A stretch of DNA of 56,503 nt from JAAYUK01 sp964392915 (GTDB taxonomy: Bacteria; Nitrospirota; Thermodesulfovibrionia; Thermodesulfovibrionales; Dissulfurispiraceae). The stretch lies in contig CAYMRS010000011.1 in assembly GCA_964392915.1 (NCBI GenBank), forward strand, positions 1 through 56,503. Direction: 5' to 3'. Shown piece by piece: positions 16,562 through 26,710 of this stretch. Each line of letters begins with the position of its first letter. Position 1 is the first letter of the stretch. The position numbers and the translations under genes were made by a program. The notes under the pieces are model-generated. The model made no database searches and was not told the DNA's origin. It worked only from the letters and a program-made list of their open reading frames with translations.

Positions 16562-19042
16562 ATGAAAGATATTTTGAATCGGGATCTCTGCTCCGTCGCT
16601 GAATCGCTTCTCTCCCGTTTTGCTGATGGACGGCTGATAGCGACGTCTTTAAGCGATCATGTGGACCAGATGCTGCAGAAGAGCTGTGCTGAAGCTGTCG
16701 GAGCTGACACTCCCGGTCTTGCACTGCTGGCAGTGGGAGGCTATGGGAGGAGAGAACAGTCCGCTTTTTCGGATGTGGACATTCTGCTGCTGTGTGCTCG
16801 TGATGACCGGCAAACAAGGGAGTCAGCGGAGAAAATCCTCTACTTCCTTTGGGATCGCGACATTCAGATCAGTCATTCGTTCCGTACGCTGAAAAACTGC
16901 GTTTACGAAGCTTTAAAAGACATCCAGATACGGACGTCGCTCTTTGATACCCGGCTTATTGCAGGCGACGCTGCCGTGCATGTGAGTTTTCAGCATGACG
17001 TTCATCCGCGTGTTCTCTATAAGGACAAAAAGAAATTTCTCGGGGAGATGCTTCGGGAAATTGATCGGCGTCATAAAAAATACGGCGATTCTCTCTACCT
17101 GCTTGAGCCGAACGTGAAGGAAGGGCAGGGGGCGCTGCGGGATCTGCATTCCGCATCCTGGTTGGTCCGTTCAATCCTTGCCGTCGATCTCTTTCAGGAC
17201 TATTCGCGCATTTTTCCGAACCGCAACGCCCGCGAGCTGCTCGACGCTGTTGCTTGGCTGCTTCGTATCCGTTCAGCACTGCATTGCGTTTCGAGACGAA
17301 AGAACGATATCCTGTCATTCGAGGTGCAGGGCAATGTTGCCGAAATGCTCGGCATTTGCGACACCCGAGATTACCTTGCTCCCGAGCTGCTGCTCCGCGT
17401 CTATTACCGCAAGGCTCAGGTGATTGCTGAAACGCTGAAAGGGGCGATGCATCTCTGCAGCTTGAAATACTTTCAGATTCCGTTCGCCATTTCCAAACGG
17501 AATCTGAGTGAAAACTTCGCCCTGGTCAGAAATGAAGTGATTTTACGCCGGCAGGAGCCGCTCCTTTCGCTCGAATTGATGCTGGAGGCGTTCAGCTTCT
17601 ATGCAACAACCGGTAAAGCCCTGAGCCACAACCTCGCCGAGCATATTAGGCAGTCAGCCCGGCAGACGAAGCCCCCAACGGTTCTTTCACAGAACGCATT
17701 GCGTTACTTCTGGGGAATCATGAAAAGCGGCAGAGTCTATGAAACCCTCGCGGAAACGCACCGAGTCCGCCTCCTTGAGAAGATACTCCCCGAGTTCGGA
17801 CGAATGCGAAATCTGGTGATTTTCGAAATGTACCATCGCTATACGGTAGATCAGCATACCTTAATTGCGGTGCGAAATGCCGAAGCTGTCCGTACGAGCA
17901 CGGAAAAGCGTTTTTCATATCTGCGGGAACTCTTCATGAGCATTAAGCCTGAAATATTCTTTTTCGGCCTGCTCGTCCATGATATCGGGAAAGGAATATC
18001 CCGGCGTCATGAAGGCATAGGATACCGTATGCTGAAGTCGGTGCTGGAGCGTTTCGCGATCGGACCTGACGACGGGAGCAGCATTGCGTTTCTGGTCAAA
18101 AACCATATCGTCTTTTCTCAGCTCGCGCTGCGCCGCGATCCGGAATCGCCAGAAACGGTCAGGCAACTCGCCGAGCTTGTCGGCACACAAGAAAATCTGA
18201 ACGCGCTCTATCTCATGACCTATGCTGATATGTCAGCGGTCAAGCCCGGCTTTTGGTCGGACTGGAAGGCGCATCTGTTTCAGGAAGTGTTCCGGCGCAC
18301 CAGGGATGTGCTGCAGGGTGCGCTTGAAAACAGACCGCAGATACCGGAACCGGACGTGCGGGCCTTTATGCAGACTATGCCGGAACGCTATCGCCTGTTG
18401 CAGTCTGCCGATGAGATACGCAAGGACTTCGCGCTCGCGGAGCGCGCCCGGACGGAACGGCTGGTGACCTCTTTTTCAGCCCGTCCTGACGGAACTCAGG
18501 AGATTACGATAGTCAGCATTGGGATGCCTCGGATTTTTTCACGGATTGTAGGCATCCTTGCCTGCCGGGGGCTGAATATTGCCATGGCGCGCCTCTACAC
18601 TTCGCAGGAGGGGGTCGCCATTCGCAAGATTATTCTTTCCAACTGGGCAGAACTGCAATGGGAAGGGCTGACCGAACAGCTTGATCTCGACCTGCGGACA
18701 GGCAGCCTTGGATCTGGTGCGATCAAACCCGGTCCGCGGCGCGAGAAGGCAGACCTTATAGCACGAAGGTTCGAGGTTTTCGCCGAAGTGGACAATGAGG
18801 GCTCCGACGTTTTTACGATTCTCGAGGTGCATTTTCCAGACCGTATCGGCTTGTTGTATGATATTACGAATGCCATATATATCTTGGAAGTTAATATAGC
18901 ATCAGCTGTCATCAATACCGACGACGGCATGGCTGAGGACGTCTTTTACCTGCAGCACGATGGGAGGAAACTGCCGGGCCACTTGATATGCAGTTTGCTT
19001 GCCTCACTCTGGCAATCTGAACTGTCGGCGCAGGCTGAATGA
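16562..19042 (+). CDS. glnD: [Protein-PII] uridylyltransferase/uridylyl-removing enzyme
   Basis: GlnD senses glutamine and adds or removes UMP on PII proteins, setting nitrogen assimilation. The 826 residues show all expected parts. The nucleotidyltransferase motif VGGYGRREQS followed by FSDVDILLL lies at about residues 58-80. A PII-uridylyltransferase/GlnE-like region follows. An HD hydrolase domain carries VHDIGKGISRRHEG near residue 470. Two C-terminal ACT domains include GMPRIFSRIVGILA near residue 655 and VHFPDRIGLLYDIT near residue 760. Length is close to the usual 850-900. The gene faces away from the formate operon across a 90-nt gap. The next gene starts 5 nt after its stop. Confidence 0.96.
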   Translation: MKDILNRDLCSVAESLLSRFADGRLIATSLSDHVDQMLQKSCAEAVGADTPGLALLAVGGYGRREQSAFSDVDILLLCARDDRQTRESAEKILYFLWDRDIQISHSFRTLKNCVYEALKDIQIRTSLFDTRLIAGDAAVHVSFQHDVHPRVLYKDKKKFLGEMLREIDRRHKKYGDSLYLLEPNVKEGQGALRDLHSASWLVRSILAVDLFQDYSRIFPNRNARELLDAVAWLLRIRSALHCVSRRKNDILSFEVQGNVAEMLGICDTRDYLAPELLLRVYYRKAQVIAETLKGAMHLCSLKYFQIPFAISKRNLSENFALVRNEVILRRQEPLLSLELMLEAFSFYATTGKALSHNLAEHIRQSARQTKPPTVLSQNALRYFWGIMKSGRVYETLAETHRVRLLEKILPEFGRMRNLVIFEMYHRYTVDQHTLIAVRNAEAVRTSTEKRFSYLRELFMSIKPEIFFFGLLVHDIGKGISRRHEGIGYRMLKSVLERFAIGPDDGSSIAFLVKNHIVFSQLALRRDPESPETVRQLAELVGTQENLNALYLMTYADMSAVKPGFWSDWKAHLFQEVFRRTRDVLQGALENRPQIPEPDVRAFMQTMPERYRLLQSADEIRKDFALAERARTERLVTSFSARPDGTQEITIVSIGMPRIFSRIVGILACRGLNIAMARLYTSQEGVAIRKIILSNWAELQWEGLTEQLDLDLRTGSLGSGAIKPGPRREKADLIARRFEVFAEVDNEGSDVFTILEVHFPDRIGLLYDITNAIYILEVNIASAVINTDDGMAEDVFYLQHDGRKLPGHLICSLLASLWQSELSAQAE

Positions 19043-19046
19043 GTGC

Positions 19047-22000
19047 ATGAATATTCCAAACAAGAAAAAACTACTCTACTATACGGTGCTAATTGTGTTT
19101 CTGGCGCTTATTTTTTATGTGCTGCGCGGTCCCAATATATCCAATGAGCTTAAAAAACTGATACTTCCGGAACTGGAAGCGGCAACCGGGAAGAAATTCG
19201 TCGCTCAGAAAATCTATGTCAATCTCATCCCGTTCTTCGTCGAAATCAAGGAATTAAAAGCATTTGATGAGGCCGGCAACAAGGTTTTGACCGCGGAACG
19301 CGTCAAGGGCTATCTCAGCCTTGCCGGGTTTTTCGAAAAGCAGATTGTCATAAAGCGTCTTGCCATACAGAGAGCGCAGGTTTTTACGGATGATCAACAG
19401 GTCGAAGAAACGGTTAGACATGTTACCGCCTTCCTCCAAAAGGAAAGTAAATTTCCGTTCAAGCTCATTATCAAGTCTGTGACGATTGACAATATGGATA
19501 TGCAGTACCAGTCGGGGGGTACTGAATTCGGGGCAACAGGACTGCATGCTGATATTCTGCTCGGCAAGACTCCCCGCTTCCGGATAAGGGCAGATAAGAT
19601 ATCGGCCCGTCATCAGAACCTCACTTCATTTCAGTTTTCGGTCGAAACCAATTTTTCCCTGCAGGACAATACTCTTGACATAAAGAACATCCGCCTTATT
19701 GCCGGAAAAAGCGACCTCACGGCAGGAGGAATGCTTGATACGCAAAAACATACAGGAGCTTTTCCTGCAGACATCAGCCTTGCGTTTCAGACGCTGAAGG
19801 AGGCGTTCGGCCTGAAACAGCCCGGAGACGGCCTCCTGAAGGCAAGCGGCACAGTGGCGTTCCGGGAAGGTCAATCGTTTCTGGATCGCGTTGTTCTTGA
19901 CCTCAAAATGCGGGGGGATTTCTTTCTCGAGACGCTGATGGAACTGCTTAAGGTGAAAGAGAAGCTCTTCGGCTGGCTTCATGCCGAAGGGACCGTAACC
20001 GGTCCTCTGTCCGACTTGCGTGGCAGCGGCGTGGCTGAACTCAAGAAGGGGAATCTGTTCGACGTTGAAGCGGAAACGATAAAGTGCGGCGTTTCGTACG
20101 CTCAGGGGAAAATGCATTTCACAAAAGGGGTTGCCGAATTATACGGCGGCACCGCGACGGCCGAGGCAACCATAACGCTTCCGGTGGTTCATACCTTCTG
20201 GCTGTCCGTCCGGGCTCATGAGGTGGACAGTTCCGGCGTTTTTAAACTCATTCGCTGGGATCCGGGCATCGCGCCGGGCAAGGTGTCGGGCGAGCTGACG
20301 ACATCAGGGCGACTGTTTCAGCCTGACGGCAGCTTTGTATTCCGGAGCATTCAGGAAGGCAAGGATATTCTTGGCAGGGTGCGCGATGTATCAGGCACAT
20401 TTTCGCTGCGGGGGCAGACAGTCACGTTCCCGCAGATGCGGTTGTCTACCGCCGAATCCGAGGCTTCGACGGCCGGAAGTGTTGACCTCAAAGGGAAGAA
20501 AATTCAGTTTTCGGCAATCGGAACGACGCGCAATCTTCGCGATTTTTTTGCCCCGTACTTTACCTCCCTTTCAGGTCCGGCATCCTTCGAAACCACACTT
20601 TCGGGGGATCTGGATGACCCGGTTCTCTCGGTCAGGTTCAGCGGAAAGGACGACTCGTTTGTGACAGCCGGCCCGGAAATCCCCGCTTTTCTGCATCCCA
20701 TTGTTTTCCCGGTCGACCAGTTCAGCGGTTCTGTCAGCTACCAGAAGAATATTCTGACGCTTCACGAGCTTTCCACAAAGCGGGGACAGGAGACGATGAA
20801 AGCCACCGGAACGGTGGCTTTTCGCCAGGCCAAACACCTCTTCGACATCAGAAACCCCGACTACTCCCTCGGCATTTCAGGAAAGAACCTTGCCGTCAGC
20901 AATGTTGCAGGGGCATTTCGCCATGTGCCGGTTTTTGGCGGCAGAATGGATACGCATTTCACTGTCACAGGCATGCCGCAAACGCTGCGATTAAGCGGCA
21001 CCCTCTCTTCGTCGCGCTTTTCCTTTGATCCCTATTTTGAGGTCCCGGACGCGGAATCCGCGTTTGTTTTTGAGAAGAACCGCCTTTTGCTTTCATCGGT
21101 TCGTCTAAAAAACGGACCGTCAGTCGTGCACGGCAAGGGCAGTGTTTCATTTGACGGCTCGTATTCGTTTTCAGCATCGGGGACGCAGCTGAATCTGGTC
21201 GAACTGCTACCGCCTGCGCAACGCTCCGCCCTCCGGAACAGGAACGTGAAGACGTTCATGCTCTCCTCGGTGGACGCATCGGGCAGCGGGAGTTTCGACA
21301 AGCCGTCAGTGTCGCTCAGGGGAGATTTGTTTGCTACAGCTGTGCGCGGCCAGTCTCCGGGGAAAGGTACTTTTTCGGGAAGCCTGCGGGACAAAGCATT
21401 TTCAGTCTCTGCCAAACTCATCGATAACAGGGCGCTTCTGCAAGGATCTGTTTCCCTTGCGGATCCGTATCCCTGGAGCGCGGTGATTGATCTGAACTCC
21501 GCGCGTGCCGACTTTCTCCTGACCAGCTTTTTCAGCAAGGCCCCTGATGATCTTATTGTGAATCTGAAAGGGCGCATCGCCGCTACGGGAACAAAAAACT
21601 CGATGGACGGCACCGTAGCGCTCGACAAAGCTCTGATCTACGCATACGGAACGAGCCTGGTTAATACTGCGCCTGTACGTGCGACACTGAGAGACCGACA
21701 GCTTGTCGTTCCTCTGCTGACCTTGCGCGGAGACCTTGCGGAGTTCAAGGCCGGCGGAACCGCTCTGCTCGGGAAACGTATTGATATGCACGCCGAGGGA
21801 ACGTCGTCGCTCGGGCTGCTCAGGTTCATTATTCGGGATCTCGATGCCGCAAAAGGCAACAGCAGCTTCGTGGTTTCGGTCACCGGGGACTGGGACGCGC
21901 CCGCTGTCAGCGGCGGCCTTGATGTGAAGAACGCCACCTTCGGGGTCGCTGGCATTCCGCACAGGGTAACGGATGTCAACGGGTACGCTTTTTTCGATGA

Positions 22001-23051
22001 GGACAAAATCGTGCTCAAAAATGCGACAGGAATGCTTGCGGGCGGAAAGATTACCGCGGCGGGGTCGGCAAATCTGCGAGGCTTCGGGCTGGACAGATTC
22101 TTCGTTGAAACGCACCTGAAAGGTGCGACATTTGCCACGCCCCAGAAGCTTCTGGTCAATCTCGACGGCAATCTGGCCTGGCAGGGCACGCCGGAGAAGC
22201 AGCATATAACCGGGGACGTCCGGATGCTGCGCGCGAGCTACACTGAACGGATCGACCTGCTCAGTCTTATTCTGAAGACGAAGCCGCGCGAAGTTCCGAA
22301 CCGTGAGCTTACCGCTGTTGAACGGGCTCTGCTGAATATAAAGCTGTCGGGAGAGAACCTGTCTGTTGACAACAACTTGGCGCGCGGCACGCTTTTTGTG
22401 GATGCCTATCTTCGCGGCACCGTTGCCCAGCCGGTTCTCATCGGCCGTGTCGAGGCAACGCAGGGAGTTGCGTTCTTCCGGGGAAATGAATTCAAAATAC
22501 AGCGCGCAAACCTCGACTTTGCCGACCCGGTAAAAAACAGGCCCTATTTTTCTATTCTTGCGTCGTCGCGGGTCCGCAACTATCAGGTCAGACTGCATCT
22601 TGACGGCCATCTGGACCAGTTTTCCCTTGCGCTCTCGTCTGATCCTCCGTTGAGCGAGAATGATATCTTCAGCCTGCTCGCCTTCGGACAGACTGGTCAG
22701 AGCGGCAGGGATGTCTCCGGCACGACGGGGGCGGGCGGGGCGACATCGTTTCTTGCCGGCCAGTTGCAAAGCACCATTGAGGATCGCATCAGGACCGTTA
22801 CCGGCATTGACCGTATCGTAGTTGAACCGGCGGTTTCAAGAACAACCGGCACTGTGACTCCGCGTGTTTCTGCGCAGAAGAGACTGCTTGACGACAAGCT
22901 GATCGTCACTTACAGCGCCGCTGCAGGCACAGGCGAGGAGCAGGTCTGGAAGCTCGAATATCTGTTGGGGAAATATACGTCGCTGGTTGGGCAGCGTGAC
23001 GAAAAAGGCGGCATCGGGGGAGATATCAAATTCAGGTTTGAGTTCAGGTGA
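19047..23051 (+). CDS. tamB: TamB-like translocation/assembly module protein (DUF490 C-terminus)
   Basis: A very large (1334-residue) AsmA/TamB-type protein. TamB-family proteins span the periplasm as a long beta-groove and take part in outer-membrane protein insertion or lipid transport. After a basic start comes one membrane segment (LLYYTVLIVFLALIFYVL, about residues 7-24). The rest is repetitive beta-rich sequence with the GTVAF and GSVDLKG-style strands typical of the family. The C-terminus carries the conserved TamB domain: GNEFKIQRANLDFADP, then PPLSENDIFSLLAFGQ. The ATG at 19047 is preferred over an upstream in-frame ATG at 18999, which lies inside glnD and puts 16 polar residues before the membrane anchor. 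It overlaps the next gene by 4 nt, supporting a TamB-Omp85 unit. Confidence 0.9.
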   Translation: MNIPNKKKLLYYTVLIVFLALIFYVLRGPNISNELKKLILPELEAATGKKFVAQKIYVNLIPFFVEIKELKAFDEAGNKVLTAERVKGYLSLAGFFEKQIVIKRLAIQRAQVFTDDQQVEETVRHVTAFLQKESKFPFKLIIKSVTIDNMDMQYQSGGTEFGATGLHADILLGKTPRFRIRADKISARHQNLTSFQFSVETNFSLQDNTLDIKNIRLIAGKSDLTAGGMLDTQKHTGAFPADISLAFQTLKEAFGLKQPGDGLLKASGTVAFREGQSFLDRVVLDLKMRGDFFLETLMELLKVKEKLFGWLHAEGTVTGPLSDLRGSGVAELKKGNLFDVEAETIKCGVSYAQGKMHFTKGVAELYGGTATAEATITLPVVHTFWLSVRAHEVDSSGVFKLIRWDPGIAPGKVSGELTTSGRLFQPDGSFVFRSIQEGKDILGRVRDVSGTFSLRGQTVTFPQMRLSTAESEASTAGSVDLKGKKIQFSAIGTTRNLRDFFAPYFTSLSGPASFETTLSGDLDDPVLSVRFSGKDDSFVTAGPEIPAFLHPIVFPVDQFSGSVSYQKNILTLHELSTKRGQETMKATGTVAFRQAKHLFDIRNPDYSLGISGKNLAVSNVAGAFRHVPVFGGRMDTHFTVTGMPQTLRLSGTLSSSRFSFDPYFEVPDAESAFVFEKNRLLLSSVRLKNGPSVVHGKGSVSFDGSYSFSASGTQLNLVELLPPAQRSALRNRNVKTFMLSSVDASGSGSFDKPSVSLRGDLFATAVRGQSPGKGTFSGSLRDKAFSVSAKLIDNRALLQGSVSLADPYPWSAVIDLNSARADFLLTSFFSKAPDDLIVNLKGRIAATGTKNSMDGTVALDKALIYAYGTSLVNTAPVRATLRDRQLVVPLLTLRGDLAEFKAGGTALLGKRIDMHAEGTSSLGLLRFIIRDLDAAKGNSSFVVSVTGDWDAPAVSGGLDVKNATFGVAGIPHRVTDVNGYAFFDEDKIVLKNATGMLAGGKITAAGSANLRGFGLDRFFVETHLKGATFATPQKLLVNLDGNLAWQGTPEKQHITGDVRMLRASYTERIDLLSLILKTKPREVPNRELTAVERALLNIKLSGENLSVDNNLARGTLFVDAYLRGTVAQPVLIGRVEATQGVAFFRGNEFKIQRANLDFADPVKNRPYFSILASSRVRNYQVRLHLDGHLDQFSLALSSDPPLSENDIFSLLAFGQTGQSGRDVSGTTGAGGATSFLAGQLQSTIEDRIRTVTGIDRIVVEPAVSRTTGTVTPRVSAQKRLLDDKLIVTYSAAAGTGEEQVWKLEYLLGKYTSLVGQRDEKGGIGGDIKFRFEFR

Positions 23052-25750
23052 TTGAGGTTCACAGGGTGAAGAGAGCGCTTTTCCGGATTTTGTTTTGCGC
23101 GTTTGCCTCGGCTCTGCTCATTATTGGTGGGGTTGCCGACCCCTGCCGTGCGGCAGAAACGCCGATTATTCATTCCATCACAGTTGAAGGTTTGAGCGCG
23201 ATGCAGGAAAAAGAACTGCTTTTTCTCCTCGATATCGCTCAAGGCTCGGCTTTAGATACTCTCAAGCTCCGTTCCGGCATCAAGCGCGTCTTTATGAAGG
23301 GTCTGTTTGATGACATTCGTATCGAGCGGATAACTGTCAACCCTCTCTCGCTGAAAGTCGTCGTACTGGAGAGAAAAAGGATAGAGAGCATTCAGTTTTC
23401 CGGGCACAAACACTTTTCTGATTCCGAGTTGACACAATGGCTGGGTATCCGCAGGGGTGATTTATTCCGTTCATCGCAGGTGGAAGCGGCAAACCGCTCT
23501 CTTGTGAACGAATTGCGCGAACGGGGATACAGCGCCGCACAGGCAAGCTATCGGCAGATCGAGCGGTCGGGACGAATTGCACTGTTTATCACTGTTTCAG
23601 AAGGGAAGCCCGAGGTCCTTAAGCGCGTTGTGCTGAATGATCCGGAAAACTATCTTCCGTCGTTTTCCGGGTTATCCGAGGGGGATGTCTATGACGCCGC
23701 AGTTCTTGAACAAACACTTGCCAGAACTAGGGCACGCCTCGGGAAACAGGGCTTTGTTCAGTCGCAGGTCGCGTCGAGTTTTGATGACGGCGTTCTCCGT
23801 ATCGATATTCTGCCTGGCCGGAGACTGCAGCTTGCATTTCGCGGCAACCGCGGACTCGGGGATTCGGCGCTCAGGGGGGAAACCGGTTTTTTTGTCGTGA
23901 ACGGGTTCGATGACAACCTGATCGAAGAATCGATATTGAGAATGCAGGCAAGTTACCGGGAAGCCGGTTATGTTGAAGTCCACATAGTGCCGCTTGTTGA
24001 ACAGTTGCCGGACTATATTGCATTGACCTATTTTATTGCTGAAGGCGAACGGCAGGTCATAAAATCGATCCATTTTGCCGGCAACGCGTTGTCCGATAAG
24101 AAGCTTCGCGATCAACTTTCCTACGCAGCGAAAGAGCCCTTCAACCCCGATATGCTTGAGCCGAATCGGGAATCGTTGGAGAGATATTATCGCAATGCCG
24201 GCTACCACTCCGCGCAGGTTCATCCGCCGGTCGTTTCCCATGAAGAGGGCTGTGTCGCGCTGCTGTTTAAAATTGAGGAAGGCCCTGTTACGCATGTCAA
24301 AAGCGTCATGTTGAGCGGCGTTGACAGCCGGCATGAGCCGGAAGTTCTGCAAGCCATTTCGATGAGGACCGGCGACGCATACAGCGACGCCGCCCTCGCG
24401 TATGCAAAGATCCAGATGGCAGAGTGGTATCAGCGCCGCGGATACGGCAATGTCGAAGTGACTGCAACCCGCGAGCTTGCTGAAAATGCGGCTTCCGTGA
24501 CATTTGTTGTGAGGGAAGGCAGGCTCAACCGTTTCGGCAAGAGCATTATTGTGGGCAATGAAAAGACGAAGGAAATTGTGCTGAAGCGGGAGTTCCTGCA
24601 CGCGGAGGGAGATCCGATGGACCCCAAAAAACTGCTGGATGAACGGATGGCGCTCAGCAGGACAGGTCTTTTTTCGTCCATAGAGATTGAAACAGAGGTT
24701 CAGGATGGCGATGTGCGGGACGTTATCTATCGCGTGCGCGAGAGCCCCTCGGGAGCCCTGGAGTTCGGATTGGGATATGCTGAATACGAGAAATTCAGAG
24801 GGTTCTTCGACGTCAGCTACCGGAATATCGGCGGCATGAACAACCAGGCGGCGTTCCGGATTGATGTCAGCACTCTGCTGAAACGCGCAACTCTTTCCTA
24901 CTATTGTCCGTGGGTGTTCGGCGAGCGCGATCTCGCGTTCAAGGCGCTTCTGCTCGGAGAGATTAAGAGAGAACTCAATGCGGCCGATCATGCCACGCTT
25001 TACCGCTCAGATCGCTACGGAATAAGCGGCGGGTTTGAGAAGCGCTTTTCAAACGCCCTCAAGGTCGATGCTGGGTATGAACTGTCGCATGTGCTTACGT
25101 CCGATGTGCAGCCGGGCATTGTTTTATCGAAGGAAGATACCGGGACGCTTATCATAAGCAGCCTGCGCGCGAGCGTGACCTATGACATGCGCGACAACGC
25201 TATCGATCCGAAAAGCGGCTATCTGCTCGGAGCCACCTACAAGATGGCAGCGCCTTTTTTGTTCTCCGAGACCAGTTTCAACAAGCTGAATCTTTTCGCG
25301 AACTCTTATGTCAGCCTGAGCAAACGCATTGTTGTTGCCCTCTCGCTTCGGGCAGGGACAGCAGAAGGCTTTCACGGGACAAAGGATCTTCCGATTGTTG
25401 AACGTTTTTTCCTCGGCGGCAGTACAACGGTGCGTGGATATCAGCAGGATATGCTCGGACCGAGAGACGCCGGCAGGAACCCTATCGGCGGGAATGCCTT
25501 TTTTATGGGGAATTTCGAATTCAGGACAACTATCTGGAAAGAATTGGGGCTGGTCACGTTTCTGGACTGGGGCAACGTCTGGAGCAGGACAAATGAGTTT
25601 TCAGTCACCGATCTGAAATATTCGGCCGGTCTGGGGCTGCGGTACAACACCCCGATAGGACCTGTCCGGGTTGACTACGGCAGGAAACTGAACCGGAAGG
25701 AGGAAGAGAGTCGTGGAGCCTTGCATTTCAGCATTGGCCATGCGTTTTAA
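23048..25750 (+). CDS. Omp85/BamA-family outer-membrane protein assembly factor
   Basis: A 900-residue Omp85 protein. A signal peptide covers the first ~35 residues (hydrophobic FRILFCAFASALLIIGG, then a likely cleavage after RAAE). Several POTRA repeats follow, recognisable from recurrent GNxxxS/xxxL-type starts: FSGHKHFSDSEL, FAGNALSDKKL, VGNEKTKEIVL. The C-terminal third is a 16-strand beta-barrel with the loop-6 motif VRGYQ (about residue 797) and an aromatic last residue, F. Overlap with the TamB-like gene and no nearby lpxD/skp suggest TamA-like pairing, but the number of POTRAs is more than TamA's three. The start is GTG at 23048; GTG at 23066 is a plausible alternative giving a more standard signal peptide. 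Confidence 0.93.
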   Translation: MIEVHRVKRALFRILFCAFASALLIIGGVADPCRAAETPIIHSITVEGLSAMQEKELLFLLDIAQGSALDTLKLRSGIKRVFMKGLFDDIRIERITVNPLSLKVVVLERKRIESIQFSGHKHFSDSELTQWLGIRRGDLFRSSQVEAANRSLVNELRERGYSAAQASYRQIERSGRIALFITVSEGKPEVLKRVVLNDPENYLPSFSGLSEGDVYDAAVLEQTLARTRARLGKQGFVQSQVASSFDDGVLRIDILPGRRLQLAFRGNRGLGDSALRGETGFFVVNGFDDNLIEESILRMQASYREAGYVEVHIVPLVEQLPDYIALTYFIAEGERQVIKSIHFAGNALSDKKLRDQLSYAAKEPFNPDMLEPNRESLERYYRNAGYHSAQVHPPVVSHEEGCVALLFKIEEGPVTHVKSVMLSGVDSRHEPEVLQAISMRTGDAYSDAALAYAKIQMAEWYQRRGYGNVEVTATRELAENAASVTFVVREGRLNRFGKSIIVGNEKTKEIVLKREFLHAEGDPMDPKKLLDERMALSRTGLFSSIEIETEVQDGDVRDVIYRVRESPSGALEFGLGYAEYEKFRGFFDVSYRNIGGMNNQAAFRIDVSTLLKRATLSYYCPWVFGERDLAFKALLLGEIKRELNAADHATLYRSDRYGISGGFEKRFSNALKVDAGYELSHVLTSDVQPGIVLSKEDTGTLIISSLRASVTYDMRDNAIDPKSGYLLGATYKMAAPFLFSETSFNKLNLFANSYVSLSKRIVVALSLRAGTAEGFHGTKDLPIVERFFLGGSTTVRGYQQDMLGPRDAGRNPIGGNAFFMGNFEFRTTIWKELGLVTFLDWGNVWSRTNEFSVTDLKYSAGLGLRYNTPIGPVRVDYGRKLNRKEEESRGALHFSIGHAF

Positions 25751-26240
25751 GGCAATTCTCCGTGTGATTGCGGTGCTTGCCATTGTCGTAATGGCAGTAT
25801 CCGCATCGCATGCGGGCAGTGAGGTCATCGACCGGGTTGTTGCTTCCGTCAATAACACCGCCATCACCCTTTCCGAACTACGTGACAAACATGCCGCCAT
25901 GAAAAAGGCCATGCCTTCCATGACCGAACGCGAGACGCTCCAGTCGATGATCAATGCGCAACTGCTGCTCGAAAAGGCGCGTCATATGCGCATCGAAGGA
26001 AACAGCCCCGATGAACTCATCGCAACATACATTGATTTGAAGATCCGGTCTTCCATCGTAGTGCAGGAAGATGAGGTTCGCGGTTTTTATCGGGATAACC
26101 GGGATAAATTTGGCGGAAACGATTACCGGCAGGTGCGTGACGAGATTGAAAAATATCTGACGGAGCAGGAAACGAACCGACTTCTGCAAAAGCATATTGA
26201 GAGCCTGAGAACAGGAGCCGATATCACTGTTCTGCCCTAA
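25740..26240 (+). CDS. SurA N-terminal-domain-like periplasmic chaperone without PPIase domain
   Basis: A 166-residue secreted protein that begins inside the end of the Omp85 gene (11-nt overlap). The first ~25 residues are a signal peptide (FKAILRVIAVLAIVVMAVSASHAG). What follows matches the start of SurA/parvulin chaperones: VIDRVVASVNNTAITLSEL, then an ERETLQSMINAQLLLEKA helix and a DEVRGFYRDNRDKF segment, with a C-terminal helix. The rotamase domain that follows in full SurA is missing. It is therefore a chaperone-only protein, probably guiding unfolded outer-membrane proteins to the Omp85 partner. The ATG at 25740 is preferred to an upstream start at 25713, because it begins the signal peptide directly. 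Confidence 0.82.
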   Translation: MRFKAILRVIAVLAIVVMAVSASHAGSEVIDRVVASVNNTAITLSELRDKHAAMKKAMPSMTERETLQSMINAQLLLEKARHMRIEGNSPDELIATYIDLKIRSSIVVQEDEVRGFYRDNRDKFGGNDYRQVRDEIEKYLTEQETNRLLQKHIESLRTGADITVLP

Positions 26241-26689
26241 AGCGAAAGAATTACGCCGTGTTCATCGCATTCCGGGAATTTGTGGCATTTGATGCAGTCG
26301 CTCCAGATTTTCTGGGGAAGCTTTGCCTTATCAATATCCCGGAACCCGAGCTTCTTGAAAAAAAGCGGGTGGTATGTCAGGGCAAAAACCCGCCTGAGCC
26401 CGATCTCTTTCGCCTCTTTCAGGCAACGCTTCACGAGTCGTTTTCCGATGCCCTTGTTCTGATACTGCCGGCGGATGGCGAGAGACCGTATCTCCCCAAG
26501 ATCATCCCACATGATCCGCAGGGCGCAGACCCCAACAATCGCTCCCTTTTCCTCGTAAACGATAAAATCCCTGACGCTTTCATATAATTCGTTCAGCGAA
26601 CGAGGCAGCATTTGCTCTTGCTTTGCAAACTCATTGACGAGCGCCTGAATAGTTTTGATATCAGCAATGCAAGCTTTTCTGATGGGCAT
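26237..26689 (-). CDS. GNAT N-acetyltransferase, short ArgA-like
   Basis: A 150-residue GCN5-related acetyltransferase. The acetyl-CoA motif RRQYQNKGIGKRLVKR is clear at about residues 80-95, and a YHPLFFKKLGFRD stretch lies downstream. The tail DCIKCHKFPECDE with three cysteines is a feature I associate with short stand-alone N-acetylglutamate synthases (ArgA-like) in anaerobes. If so, it makes N-acetylglutamate for arginine synthesis. The ATG at 26689 is preceded by AAGGA at about 10 nt; a TTG seven codons upstream (26710) is less likely. It converges on the SurA-like gene, overlapping its stop region by 4 nt. Confidence 0.78.
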   Translation of the reverse strand: MPIRKACIADIKTIQALVNEFAKQEQMLPRSLNELYESVRDFIVYEEKGAIVGVCALRIMWDDLGEIRSLAIRRQYQNKGIGKRLVKRCLKEAKEIGLRRVFALTYHPLFFKKLGFRDIDKAKLPQKIWSDCIKCHKFPECDEHGVILSL

Positions 26690-26710
26690 ATGCGAAATAT
26701 CCTTTCTCAA

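Noticed and set aside
21402..22769. Long minus-strand open frame opposite the TamB-like gene
   Set aside because: The plus-strand frame continues to the conserved TamB C-terminus; the antisense product shows no domain.
23672..24991. Long minus-strand open frame opposite the Omp85 gene
   Set aside because: It lies fully inside a gene with clear POTRA and barrel motifs, and has no motif of its own.
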